Origin: Przewalskia tangutica | Taxonomy: Eukaryota; Streptophyta; Magnoliopsida; Solanales; Solanaceae | Assembly: GCA_029844215.1 (NCBI GenBank) | Contig: CM056718.1 | Coordinates: 84,742,764-84,806,763, forward strand | Length of the DNA stretch: 64,000 nt | Direction: 5' to 3' | Shown: piece after piece, positions 32,746 through 44,263 of the stretch | How positions within the stretch are numbered: the first letter of the stretch is position 1 | Layout of the letters: the number at the start of each line of letters is the position of its first letter | Program-made: the position numbers and the translations under genes | The notes under the pieces: generated by a model | Database searches by the model: none | The model's input: the letters and a program-made list of their open reading frames with translations, nothing else | What the model was told of the DNA's origin: nothing

Positions 32746-34963
32746 TGTTACACCGGAAAAAAAATTGTGTTACCTAGGCTATGACGGCGATGGAGGCCGT
32801 ATGGTGTAAGTTGGTTGTCGTTACTTGACAAATAGCCCTCGTAACCGTAAGTAAAGGTGGGGCCCACATATCGGGATTTTATAAAGGTAATATGACAAGT
32901 TATATGAATAGTACATATGAAGTTTAGAAAGTCTTAAGAGGGACACTTAAGCCAAATATGAGCATAATCACTCCAAAAGGATGATTTAAGGATACGTTTT
33001 TGGGTGATCTAGATTTACGAGGCCACCACACCATTATACGTTGAGAATTTCGGAAAACACGAAAAATGAAAGTTGTAGATAATTGAAATACCTTTCCAAC
33101 AATAGGTCGTGGGACTTCATGAGACATAGGTATAAAGAGTTATGGACGTTCTAATGAGGAAAGGTCATACTGGCAGTGGGCTCGGCCCAACCAGACTCCA
33201 AGTCGGGTCAGGCCCACTTCCTTGGCTATTTAAGGAAAATTTTCACCCATTATCTTCCTCATTGCATGCCAAAAGATCTAGAATATTTTATAGAGAGAGA
33301 ATGAGGAGAGTTAGAGAGATAAAGCAAGGGTTCGATCAAGTTCGAGGCCCCAAATTCCGAGGCTCGTGAAGGATCAAGTGTAATCACAGTGAGTAAATCG
33401 TTTCAAGCTAAATATTGAGCTTGGGGGATGATATTTTCGTGGTTGAGCTGCTGCTAAGGTATGTATTATTTTCTCATCTTTGTTATTGAGATGATTACGT
33501 GGAGATTTAACGGATTAAAGTGTTAGAAATATAGTTGGAATTATCGTATACATAATATTAAGGCGTTGTGGTTTAGGGGTTGTTTTGGATAGAATTGTAA
33601 GATGAGTTTAGTCATATTAGTGTTGTAAATTGTTATATTTGTTGTTGTTGTTGGTTATTAGCTTAATTTGGAATTGTTGGGTTGGTAGGATTATAGGGAG
33701 ATCTTTGTCCAAATCCCGTTAAAGACAGAATAAATGATTAGTTAGAATAATCTTGTTGGCCTAGTCTTAATCCCTATATTGTTGATGGTATTTTAGTTGA
33801 TTAAGCTCGGAAAGAGACTAGGATTAGCTTGAGGCATAAATAAGGTATGTAAGGTTAACCCTTCTTTCATATTTTGGCATGATCCCTTTTATATGACTCA
33901 CAAGAATGTAAAACATAAGTACTCAATTCTTAGTTGGATTTGGAGTCGATATCAATGTCTTGTTTGTTCATGCTATACTCTTGTTGATAATTCGAATGAA
34001 GCTTACGTGATACATTATACTTACATGTTCACTACAAAGCAAATGGTAAATGAAGGAAACTCTAAAACTTGTTTTCAAAATCTCTCCAAAGGGAGTTGTA
34101 ATAGAAACCACTCTGAAAGGGGTGCAACGTTTTGTAACTTCATTACATATTCATACTGTATATCATGTGTATTGTTATCGTTCCACGATCAATTTGGATT
34201 ATGATATTCTTAAGCCGGAAGCGGCTGCCCGAAGGGGCCATCATGTCTACGCCGGAAGCGGCCGTCCGAAAGGACTATTGTGTTATTAGTCGGAAGCGGC
34301 TACGAGTAGGATATTCTATATTTATATTGTGTATGCTATAATTTGTGTAAGGGACCATATGACATGATTCAAAGTGTTGTTCCAGGTTACTCCCAGGTTG
34401 CTTTCTAAACTTGCTTACTGTTACGTTTTTCCTTATTTTATGATTCAGTATTGCCGTACATATTCAGTACATATTCCGTACCGACCCCCTTTCTTCAGGG
34501 CTGCATTTCATGCGCGAGTTCGAGGATGCGGTTAAGCGATCCGGCCACAGGAGAGTCGGCGTTGAAGTCGAGCGACTCCACTTACCGGAGATTGTTCTGT
34601 TTTGGTATAATTTTGTTTGTATACATCCTGGGTCAGACGGGGCCCTGTCTCGTCACTTATGCACGGTCAGAATCTTCTAGTAGTCTACGGACAGCGTGGG
34701 TGTCATGGGTACTGTTTGGCCTTACGGCCGTTGTTTTGTTATCTGAAGTATTGGCAGCCTCGTTGGCTTACCTTGTGACATGTTACGTATATATAAGTAT
34801 GTTTTGAGATGTTTTGAGTTACAGTTGGACTTTGGTATTCTATTTACATCTTTCAAACTTAGTTACAAAGACCTATTGAATTCCATGTGTGATGCAATTA
34901 ACATAAGTTGGGTTATCGGGCACGTTAAGCTCGATCACTCGTCGTACTAGGTTGGGTCGTGAA
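32746..34963 (+). mobile_element. Solo LTR (plus) with ATTTT target duplication
   Basis: Starts tgttacaccgg and ends gggttgggtcgtgaa (34963). The end should be ...CA by comparison with relatives, so it is slightly eroded. It is flanked by atttt at 32741-32745 and 34964-34968. A TATA-like tatttaag lies near 33225. Short repeats ggaagcggctgcc/gccggaagcggcc occur near 34216-34300. No internal domain or coding frame is seen. Confidence 0.68.
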
Positions 34964-35015
34964 ATTTTAGTTATATTTATATATGCTAATGGGAGATTAG
35001 TATACAAAAGGATGT
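34964..35015. other. Short unassigned A/T-rich spacer
   Basis: Apparent pre-insertion sequence between two LTRs. It contains the right target duplication of the solo LTR. No other feature is seen. Confidence 0.4.
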
Positions 35016-36141
35016 TGTTACACCAGTAAGTCGGGACATGTAAAAGAGATATGCGTAAGGAATCAAGACTTGGAAATTAGTGCGAAAGAAAGAATTATTT
35101 TTCGACGGAAAATCTTTGAACGTCGGAAGGAAAAATGTTCGTTGTTGAGAATTGGATTCTCAAAATGCATTATTTGAAGAGTATGGAACTTATTAACATT
35201 ATGGAAATTTATTTTTCTGGATTTGGTCATGTGGGGCCCACAGGAATTTTATGTTTTGCGGGGCCCACGAGGGTTCACGTAATTTTATGGACGAATGAGA
35301 GGCGACACGTGGCACCTCCCACATGGCCTTGGATGAAAATTGCAAGGTTAGAATGGTCATTGACCATCAAGGAAGATAAGTCTTCAAAGCTTGAGTTTAT
35401 TGACTAGTCGAGCATCGGCAGCGATTAATTAATTGCTCTTCATCACAGCCCACAAGTGTTATAATCTAAGCCATCCATTGTGTTATATATACTAAACTAG
35501 TGCAAGACTAGCTCTTCAACACTTAGAATTTTCACACATTGTTGTTCTTCACTTAAGTGCTCTCGGGTTTGGTCTATTCCCACAAAAATTTTGTAGTTTT
35601 GATCCATTATTCACAAGACTTAAACCCAAGGTCCTAAGGGTATTGTAAGGATATCTCAATAGAAAGATTTGGAAAAAGCAGCGTTTTCACGTTAGTCGCA
35701 AGCGAAAACCTAAGTAGTTTTACTAGTTTTGGATTGGAAATGGAAGAGAAGTTGGTTGTGAACTTCTAAAGGCTTGAATAGCGGATTGGAGCGTAAAGAA
35801 AAGGAGCTAAGAATTGCTAAGGAGCGACTTTGAATCTTGGAATTTTTAAGGGCTTGTAAAGGTATAATTCTTGTCGTTTTTGTAATTAAGATTTACTTAT
35901 TGTTGTAGCTATGGATATTAACAAGCATGAGATGTTTAGTATGAAGTTCGATAAGTGTATTGGCTATTGGAACCCTAATCCGAAAACTAGTATGTTTAGC
36001 CCTTAAGATTACAATTCAAGTTGATTGTTAGTTTAAGTTGTCACATGTTATATAAAGAAGGAATATTAGTTGTTAAGTTGTTTATGACTATATAACATGT
36101 TTGACCTAAGAACTTGGATTGGAAAAGAATTGGAAAAGACT
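35016..36141 (+). mobile_element. 3'-truncated LTR (plus)
   Basis: Starts tgttacaccagtaagtcggg and is collinear with 53422-54580 (shared attggattctcaaaatgcat, TATA-like ttatatatac near 35484). It stops at about 36141, where viral leader DNA begins. There is no coding frame. Confidence 0.7.
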
Positions 36142-36691
36142 TTTTGGGATAATGTCCAGTTCCGCATTAATGGGATAAAAGCCATGTTGGTAAAGATCAT
36201 GAGTGGCTAAAACTCTCACTATTGTCCTTAGAGCGTCGTTGTTCTAAAGTTGCTAGGAGTCCTGTTACTCTGTTCCGATTCCGTTAGGTACTTAGTCGTT
36301 ACCACTGTTAAAGTCGAAGTCCGTTGTTCGGTTCCTTAATTAACGAAGTCGTTACCTGTTAGTTTATCTCCTTAGTCTACAACGAGTAGGCTGTAACTTC
36401 GGACCGGTTTGGATTTGTACGAAGGTTGGAAGGACACATGCTGTACCACAGTGGAAGTGGTAGAAAGCGATGGGATAAAGTCGAGAAAACCATAATAGGA
36501 TAACTGTCCAAATAATTAAGAGAATAGGAACTAGTGTTGACAACTAGGATATGAGAACTATTTAAGTAATCAAAGGAATAAGAACAAGTACGGTTGAAAC
36601 CTAGTAACAGATAGAACAACAGCTCTAAAAAAGGATAGTAGCCTCCACTTCAGATAAACAACTCCCCTTGTTTTAGACATTATCTTTCTTA
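36142..36691 (+). other. EPRV copy E: primer site remnant and leader
   Basis: 36171-36183 (tgggataaaagcc) matches the primer site at 10 of 13 positions and is followed by gccatgttggt, as in the other leaders. ttgctaggagtcctgttact (36250-36270) and the tttaagtaatcaaagg block (36560) align with copies B-D. The middle is rearranged or very diverged. Confidence 0.6.
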
Positions 36692-36979
36692 ATGAAGATG
36701 CGTCTAGAGTTTGATTATATAAGAGATTATAATTCTCAGATACTAGAAATAGTAATAGAAAGTAATAACTGCAATAAATTGTTAAAAACAAATCTTAAAG
36801 AATTAGAATACTATAAAACTGCTAGACCAGCACCAGGTTTAGATTATTATTGTCAAAAAATTATCTGGCAAGTAATTCTTAGTAAAATGACTGAACTCTA
36901 TGAAGAGGTTAGTAGGTTAAGAAGGCGGGTTAGCTACGGCAAAAAGCGATCCATATCTCAATTTTTAGTTGAGCTTTGA
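36692..36979 (+). CDS. EPRV ORF1: small protein with C-terminal coiled coil (95 aa)
   Basis: Uninterrupted 95-codon frame between the viral leader and the movement gene, ending 10 bases before the movement ATG at 36990. The start MKMRLEFDYI is shared with copies B-D (MKMRPEF in D), while a stretch near residues 30-60 (Cys/Lys/Glu-rich, YYKTARP-like) is partly conserved. The C-terminal third has ELYEEVSRLRRRV heptads. No signal peptide or membrane segment is seen. Size, coiled coil and position recall virion-associated or badnavirus-ORF1-like accessory proteins of caulimovirids, but I cannot assign homology. Codon-level conservation between copies argues that it was a real gene. Confidence 0.6.
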   Translation: MKMRLEFDYIRDYNSQILEIVIESNNCNKLLKTNLKELEYYKTARPAPGLDYYCQKIIWQVILSKMTELYEEVSRLRRRVSYGKKRSISQFLVEL

Positions 36980-36989
36980 TTAGTTATTA

Positions 36990-37640
36990 ATGATGAATAA
37001 AATCAACAGTGAAAACTTAGCAACTTCAAAGATTGCTAAAGTTGAAAAAGATTTGCAGAACTGGAATATTCCAAAAGAATCTTTCAGATCTGTTTATGAA
37101 ACAGGAAAGTTTGATTTTATAAAAAATTATAATATCAAAACTTGTGAGTCCACTGTAGCTATTAATAATTAAAAAGAAATTATTAAGCTACTTTCTACCG
37201 AAGACATAAACAGTTATAAAAAAGACTTTAATTTCCTACATATAGGATTAGTACAAATTGTTGTCAAGCCTTTATGCAAATGCAGGTTTAGATACCCCAT
37301 CTGTCTCGTACTAAGAGATGCGGGCTATTAAACTTTGGTGATTCCTTACTTGAGTCTTCTGAGTAACTTAGCGGGGACCGATTTACTTTAAGCATTACCC
37401 AAATTTTGATAGATATTAATGATCAAAGCGTTATGGATACCTAACGTTAAACATTAAAACAAAGAATATGAATAGTAAGATAAATACAAGAGAAATTGTT
37501 GTAATATCTGAGTCTATTACGGGCTTATGAAAACAACCTTAGCCCCAAAAGCTAAACTAGTTAGCGATAAAGGTGCTACCGTGCTTATGGAAGCAAATCG
37601 GGAACATAGTAACACCTTTGTTCTAGAATGTTAAAATGGA
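36990..37640 (+). pseudogene. EPRV copy E: movement protein
   Basis: Starts at ATG 36990 (a second ATG follows directly). The first 60 codons are open (NLATSKIAKVEKDLQNWNI, then FIKNYNIKTCEST) and stop at TAA 37170. The frame then resumes with LLSTEDINSYKKDFNFLHIG, the region equivalent to the 30K core near 37310-37450, and APKAKLVSDKGA near 37540. Several premature stops are present. Its start fixes the movement-gene start for copies B, C and D. Confidence 0.75.
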
Positions 37641-38795
37641 ATGAAATTTTAACAAAAGATGAATGACACTTTGATGCGATCACTGACCAAAGATAGAACC
37701 GGAGAGTTACGACATTGAGCAGATAATTCAGCATTTGGATGGATCTATTGATCTAAAAATTTAAGATCCACGGGAAGATACTCCTTCACACGTCTTCTTA
37801 CAAACCGGGAGGAGGAAGAATGTTACGAAACTTACGCGAAACTATATTAGAACGAAAAGTTCGAGGTGTAGATTATTCATGGCGGTGCCCGAAGTTTACA
37901 ATCGACCAATCGATAGAAAGATTAGCGATCCACGAAGTGAAATGCATGGTGGAGATAGCTGGTATGATTAGAAGACATCGATTTTAAAATCGATTGGAAA
38001 ACCCTTAATAAATTATGGGTAGACCAGAAAATGCCATTAAAAGAAAATGGTATAATTGCACTTTCTCACTAGAAGAAAGAAGCGTTTATGAATAATTGGA
38101 TTAGTGATATGAGCAATTAATACTAAATAGAATTCTTTAGGTGGTTTGAAATCAGCGATAAACTCCATAATGTGACAGACAATGTCTAAATACCATTGTA
38201 AAGAAATGGTTCACGGTGAAAAGACCATAAGTCGATTAACACTCCGTTAGAAAGAATAAAGATCCGTTAATGGTGAGGTCTTAAGCGCCATTCCTTTTAA
38301 AAGGGACATTAAAGATCCAAAAGATATCACACGTGTTGAAGATATTAATAAAATTCTCCAACAAAACAATTATCTGAACCGGATATTACATGTTATCTCT
38401 AACAGTTGCGAAGCAAGTAATCTTCTACCTTTAGAAATACACGATTAGGTCGGAAGGAAAACCTTATCGAACCTCTTTAAAATTCCACGATTTTTTGACG
38501 ACCGTCAAAATTTGGAAAAGAAATTGAAGACAACTGCTAGGCAAGGATAAGTAGTAAATTTAAAGAGTTAAAAGTTCTTGAAGAATCAACTTCAAAGAGA
38601 CACTGAAGGATCAACTTCAAAGAAACTTGGCCAGTTACATCAAAGTACTAGCCAGAAGGTTCTAGTTCGAAAAATAATCTGAGATGTTAATAAGATATTA
38701 AAATTCTCTAAAATAGATGGTAAGAATTATTACAAAGGACCACGTTCCCGGATATGTTGTTTGAAGAAACGCTCCGTTTACAACCGTCTTTTACG
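37641..38795 (+). pseudogene. EPRV copy E: movement-capsid linker and start of capsid
   Basis: Frameshifted plus-strand remnant collinear with 1-1120 of copy A. It includes the acidic block (37690-37760), the FFRWFEI-type block near 38130-38150, the NNYL/NRILHVIS-type block near 38365-38400, and a duplicated agaatcaacttcaaag segment near 38580-38625. The capsid N-terminus near 38690-38770 is recognisable. It is cut off before the zinc knuckle. Confidence 0.65.
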
Positions 38796-38898
38796 ATTTA
38801 TTTCTTTTGTCGACTTTCTTAACTACGAAGGCTCTTGCTTGAATTGTGGGACCATAAATGTCTCAATCTTTTGATTGGAGATTTGTCTCGGTTAGTTT
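38796..38898 (-). pseudogene. EPRV copy F: end of the 3' ORF (piece 3)
   Basis: On the minus strand this continues, in the same frame, the coding sequence that stops at 47656 on the other side of element 2 (...EALVEFKT, then NRDKSPIKRLRHLW here), to a stop near 38830. The uninterrupted frame across the insertion supports a real viral gene broken by the retroelement. Confidence 0.6.
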
Positions 38899-41800
38899 TG
38901 TGGCGCCCGAACCGGGCCGTCATCAGTGCCTTACCGGGCACCCTAGTGATACAACATCGAGAAAACCAGTGGAAATAAAAACTTTACACAAGAAATAAGA
39001 GATATAATAAATAAGCAGGCCAACCAGCGATTGCCTTGGTATATACATAAAACACGAGCAGTTTAATCCTTTTACAACCACACTTGCGATTACTCTGGAC
39101 CTAAGATTTATACAACAACTATGGCGGGACGGGGCCGCCATACCACGAGCGTCTGAGAACTTACGGACTCGGGTAACATGCAAAGATAAGCCTCGCGGAG
39201 CGGAGCTTCCCAATCTTTGAAATGAGATCTAAACGCGGGGATCGGCGGTAGATGTACCTCTACTGCGGCATGAACGCGGCCCGAAGGAGGTCGATGCAAG
39301 TACCAAGTATGTGAAGCGTAAATCGTAAATGAAATCATAATAGTCTATATAAAGCGGGAGACATGTGTGATGACCAAACTACGATATATAACATATAACG
39401 ATTCATCAAGGCGGGGACTCACGCCTCCAAATTATCACTCGTGCGTGGAATTTCTTCCTCATGCCGCGATTTATGATATAACCATACCAAGGATTATACA
39501 TGAACACCATGTCCCACTGTGTTATAAAACCGTCAGACAAGTATAACTACGGATCCGACCGAACCAATAATACAATGCAACCAAAACACGAAGCCGTCAC
39601 GGGGCAAGTCACGAGCCGACTACGGATACCAAGGCGGTCACGCGGTGGCCGGGGCAATCTGGTGACCACCGGGGACGAGGCGTATCCACGAAACTTCGTC
39701 ACTATCTTGAGCAGGGCAAGTGCGGTGACTACGAATACGAGCGAATCGATCACGAGGCGGGGCAGAAGTCGAGGCCGACCACGGATACCGGGCGAGCGGT
39801 GAAACCTCATGGAGAGCTAGTCCGTGGAATAACACTATCAGCGAGGAGCATACGTGGAATTCTCCATCACGCGGCGTGTCAGTAAGTTCTCAACAAGTCG
39901 ACCGGCCTCTATCGAGACGCGGTATCTGAAATACCACACTTGCACACAAAGGCTATCATCACAAGCATAGGCAAGTTTCACAACAACAAGCATAGGCAAG
40001 TTTCACAACAACAAGCATAGGCAAGTTTCACCTGACTCAAAGTACTTTCATTTTATGCCAAAGTCGGGTTTTTAACCCCAAAGTACTACATACGTTAAGT
40101 TCTTTTAAAAGAGATCCATTACTTTTATAAAAGTCACCCGATACGTAGTATTAGAATGACCAACCCATTCCTTTTCAAAATCAAGTAACAACATTCTTTT
40201 CCTAAGTTCGGTTTGCCTAGTTTTGATTACTCAAGCTTCACCGTTTTCAAAGGTTTCATAGTTCATAAACTTAATCACTTGATTCCTTTTAGAACAATTG
40301 AGTAATATAAGTCTCACGTGAGAGTAGGTTATTCTTGTTTACAACATTCTTATTACAAAGACCATGATCTAGAAAATGTAATATCATTTTGTCTCATCTT
40401 AGTTTCTATGCGGATGGAGGTTTCTACTTGGTTTTAATACAATTCATCATTATTCAATACATTTTCCTTTATTAACGCTGCGGTGGTGCAGCCGATGCGT
40501 TACGATTTCGAAATCGGTAAAACATTATCCTTTAAATAAAATCAAGTACTCATTACTCACGAATGAGGTTTCACACAAACATTCACATTAAAACAAATAA
40601 GTTAAGTCTCTTATCTTATAAGATCAAGTCTCTTAACTTCTAACATCAGTAAACCATTCTTAAGCCGTTATACCTAACTTCCCATAAAGCTAGTATAACT
40701 CTTAAGTTTTCAAAGCACAATACTACACTTCTTTCAAAAGCGATTCATAAATCTTTTGAAATACTTCAAGTTTTATTATAACGCCCCAGCGATTTATAAA
40801 TCAAATCAATTATCTTTTAAAAACCACAACCCGTTTCTTACCTACGTAAAGTCGTTATAACCAACTTCCCATAAAGCCGTTATAACACTTTATGTTTCAA
40901 ACCAATCAAATACATTAAACACGTGTACGTCTACCGTACTACATAGTTACACACATATCATGCTAGAAGAGATAGGAAGAGGTTCACATACCTCGCGACG
41001 AGTATCGACTAATAGCAAGCGCTCCAAGCGATCGGCTACTCCTTAAGCCAGTAAATCGCGCCACACGTAGGTACTTGACCTATAAGGCCACAGCGCCTAT
41101 TATCATCTAGACCACAACGTAGAATATTCTACTGAAAATTGGCGGCATCTCCCCATACAGCGTAAATCTCCTTCTCTATCGGTAGGCTACCAAGCCAACG
41201 AGGAGGGTTTCACGCCAAACCGGGCGTGTGCGATTCTACTACACGATAATACTACACAAGTCTCATGTCTGATTCGATTCTTAATTCTTGGGCTTAAGTC
41301 AAAAGACATTGCCACGATTACTAAGTATAGTTCTATATATAGTATACTTCAACTATATATTCTTACAACATGTAATTTCCAATTACAATAGAAGAACGAT
41401 AGTGTTTACCTCGATAAGCCCAAAATTATCCGAGTACAATGTCGCTTTGAGCAAGGTTTAGCTCTACTCAAGTGCTCCAAACCGCTCCAAACAACCCTTA
41501 GAAGTTCTATCCAACTTCTACTCCAAAACTTCAACCAACGGTGAAGGGTTCCTTAGGGTTTCGGTTTGAGACTAAAAGGACAAAGGTAGTATTTAGGACT
41601 CTACGTATAGAGGTAACTTTGGAATACTACAAGGTATAAGGCTAAGGTATTTTGGGCATTATAACAATACTTGGAGAGTATTTTAATACCACTGAAGGGG
41701 TACCACGAGAACAACACCTAAGGGAGGGGTGTTCTCGGCTTTAGGCTCACAGGGGAAGGTTTGGCCAAAGGCCTTCTGAGGAGAGGGCTCTTGGGCGAGT

Positions 41801-42269
41801 CAACAAGAGGAGGAGGGTTCTCAAGACTTAGGCAAGTGAAGAGTGGATGAAGAAGTCTTGAAGAGAGGGGTATTTATAGCAAAACCAAAGGCCAACCGAT
41901 GGCGAGATCAAGCCGTGTGCAAGGCAAGTGTAAGGCGAATCAAGCCAAGTGCACCCAAAACACTCCACAAAACACTCGCAAAACAAGCCACAAAGCAAGG
42001 CACAAAGAGAGCCAATCGGCCGAGGCGAGCCTTCTCTTTGCGTCAATGAGGTGACAAGTGTCACCTCCGTTGATCCAAAAATGTTCGTCGCTCGGAAAAA
42101 TCCGCAAAAATACTAAATGACATAGCGAATTTTCCCAGCGTAAAGTAATGAAACGTTTAGTCGAAAACGACTCCTTTCGGCACTTGTGTACAAATTTGAA
42201 ACTATGCCTACTTAAGGCTCAAATTGTACCGCGTCGCCTCACGTCGTACTCTGGAAACACGGTATAACA
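38899..42269 (-). repeat. 3' LTR of element 2
   Basis: Starts tgtggcgcccgaaccgggc and ends aaacacggtataaca. It has the 24-base repeat x3 (39955-40035), TATA (tatttata) at 41871-41878, and a polypurine tract just outside (complement of ttcttcccctttag, 42270-42283). It differs from element 1 in the GC-rich part, with ggtcacgcggtggcc-type repeats (39640-39790). Confidence 0.85.
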
Positions 42270-44263
42270 TTCTTCCCCTTTAGAAACATTCGTCCGAATG
42301 TTCCTTCTAGGTCTCAAAACAAGCGGCGTCGGTATAGTCTTCACCGCTTATGTATGCGAAAACAATCATGCCACACTGGCCCCAAAACACACGTTCACTT
42401 CTCCGCTTTCGTAGTACTCGTCACGAACACTCGAACTCGTTCTAGTATCCGTACCACATACATCCAGCACATTTACCCAACCGCGAGTCACTACCTCGAA
42501 CTTGGTCATCTCGCTAACCTCGATTTCCCTAAGGCCATTCCGGCCTTCCCGAACTGATTCTGGTCGAACACACCGAACTCATACGATGGTCAACTAAACT
42601 TGGGCTAGCACCCTCGTGACCCTACCACTGGCGGGACCACCTGGACCCACCCCAAAGCGGGTTCTGGTTGACCATGAAATGGTCCCCAACCCGACCGACC
42701 CGCGCCAACTCTTGTTCCCGATCCGGAACAATCTTACTATTTCACATCATGAAAGCTACCACTTCCGTCTCACTGCCGAGGACTTACCCTTTTCACTAAC
42801 GAGGTTTCTAAATCACATTTTAGCACAAAGCTATCCAAACATAACATTAAACACATCAACAACATCAATACAAACAAAACTCTAGAGGGTTAAGGATATA
42901 CTTGAAACTAGGCGGTTCAAGGACCGCTAAAGCTGAGAACTCCATCTGCGACCTCTGGGGCCTTAGGTGTACAAACATCCTGCAGCTACGGAAGGTGAAG
43001 AACCCGCAATCGCTCTAGTAGTCCATGCTATCTACCGGTGCTACCCACAGTGGGACGATCTCTTGCCGGATGGCCTGTTGGCGCAAAATAACAATCTCCG
43101 AGTTAGTACGACACTCTCCCTTATGAAGCTTTCCACAACGCGGCTGAGACAAAGGGCAACCTCATCCGCGAGCACTCGCTCTCGAAAATCTGAAACACAG
43201 GAGCCAGGCACGCTCACGAATATCCTGAAGGTCCGAAAGCGTGGAGGACCACTCTCTGTCTTGTGGAGGTACATAACTAGTCTGCTTCTGAGGCGGTCCG
43301 CCTCGAAAGTCACCAAGGACCTGCTGTTACGGCCTCTTCTGCGACTTTGGTCATTCCGTCGATTTATCCGCTCACATCCAGTGTATACGCTGCGTGCGGG
43401 CAATGTCCATGCCGGTGAAGAGCTACACGAACAACTCTGAGGCAATCATCGAGCCACCTGTAACATATCGGTGCACTCGATCCTCCATACTAGCTACTAA
43501 CGCGAGGCGTCACGGCGATGAGTCGAACTCCACATTGTACTCCCGAACGTCGCGGTTCTGCGTAACACCAAAAATCGCCGGCGAGCCCTCCCATGCAGGA
43601 GGCAAGAAATGTGCAAGAAAGGCCTCGAGAACTTCGTTCCATACTGCTGGAAGTGCATGCTCTCTCCACAGGCGGCTCGAGAATCAAACGATCGGCTGCG
43701 GTATCACGCGATTGATGTGAACCTAAGGCCACCGACTCGATCTCGATGCCTTGATCACTCTCATGATCAGAATGGCGTCGGATGAACTCCTGCGGATCAT
43801 CCTCGTGCCTCGACCCATAAAACTCTGGCGACTCTGACTCGGAAAATCCGAAGCCTCGAACTATCGATCTAGGGTGAACCACTGGTGCTCTTTGGCTGCT
43901 GTGTCGGCTATCCTCAATCTGCCTGACCACGGCCATTAATCGGGCCACTCCTTGTAACTCATCTCTGCTGCTCGGTGCGGGGATGGAGGCTCAGTCTTGT
44001 GGTCTCTGTGCCGCTCTGCTCGCGAATCCTCTGCTTGCCTTGCCAGGCGGGTTGCCTTTCGCGAGGCATAATCGGTAAAAACGAAACACGTCGGAGGGTC
44101 GATCTTATCACACGACTCTAAGGCACGATCTCGGAATGAGAAGAATGAAACCAATCCTAAATGTCCTATAGCCTCACGATTATAGATGTGGTGCACACCG
44201 ATAATCAAGACTACTGACACGATGCAGTAGACACTTTCCGAGGATTAATCGCTCGATACCACT
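42270..44263 (-). pseudogene. Element 2 internal region: decayed Ty3/gypsy Gag, no pol
   Basis: Reading minus: PBS (44251-44261), then Gag. The best open piece is 43490-43948, with ESPEFYGSRHEDDPQEFI. It shifts frame after that and continues as EIESVALGSH and later pieces. The zinc knuckle near 43065-43105 reads CYFCGQPGHPARD, with its last Cys changed. Sequence 42970-42270 is non-coding up to the polypurine tract. No RT, RNase H or integrase motif is seen in any frame. Confidence 0.72.
44251..44261 (-). promoter_or_regulatory. Primer-binding site of element 2 (degenerate)
   Basis: gctcgatacca, with the same CAG-to-CG shortening as in elements 1 and 3. It lies 2 bases from the LTR. Confidence 0.7.

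Larger units (their letters stand above)
36142..38795 (+). mobile_element. EPRV copy E (leader, ORF1, movement gene, capsid start)
   Basis: A plus-strand viral segment, more diverged from A-D than they are from each other. It starts near a degenerate primer site (36171-36183) and ends about 38775-38795 in the first part of the capsid region, where it meets copy F in inverted orientation. It retains the best ORF1 of the window. Confidence 0.75.

Noticed and set aside
33893..34204. 103-codon plus-strand frame in the solo LTR
   Set aside because: No motif, no conservation in related LTRs, and no initiation context to support it.
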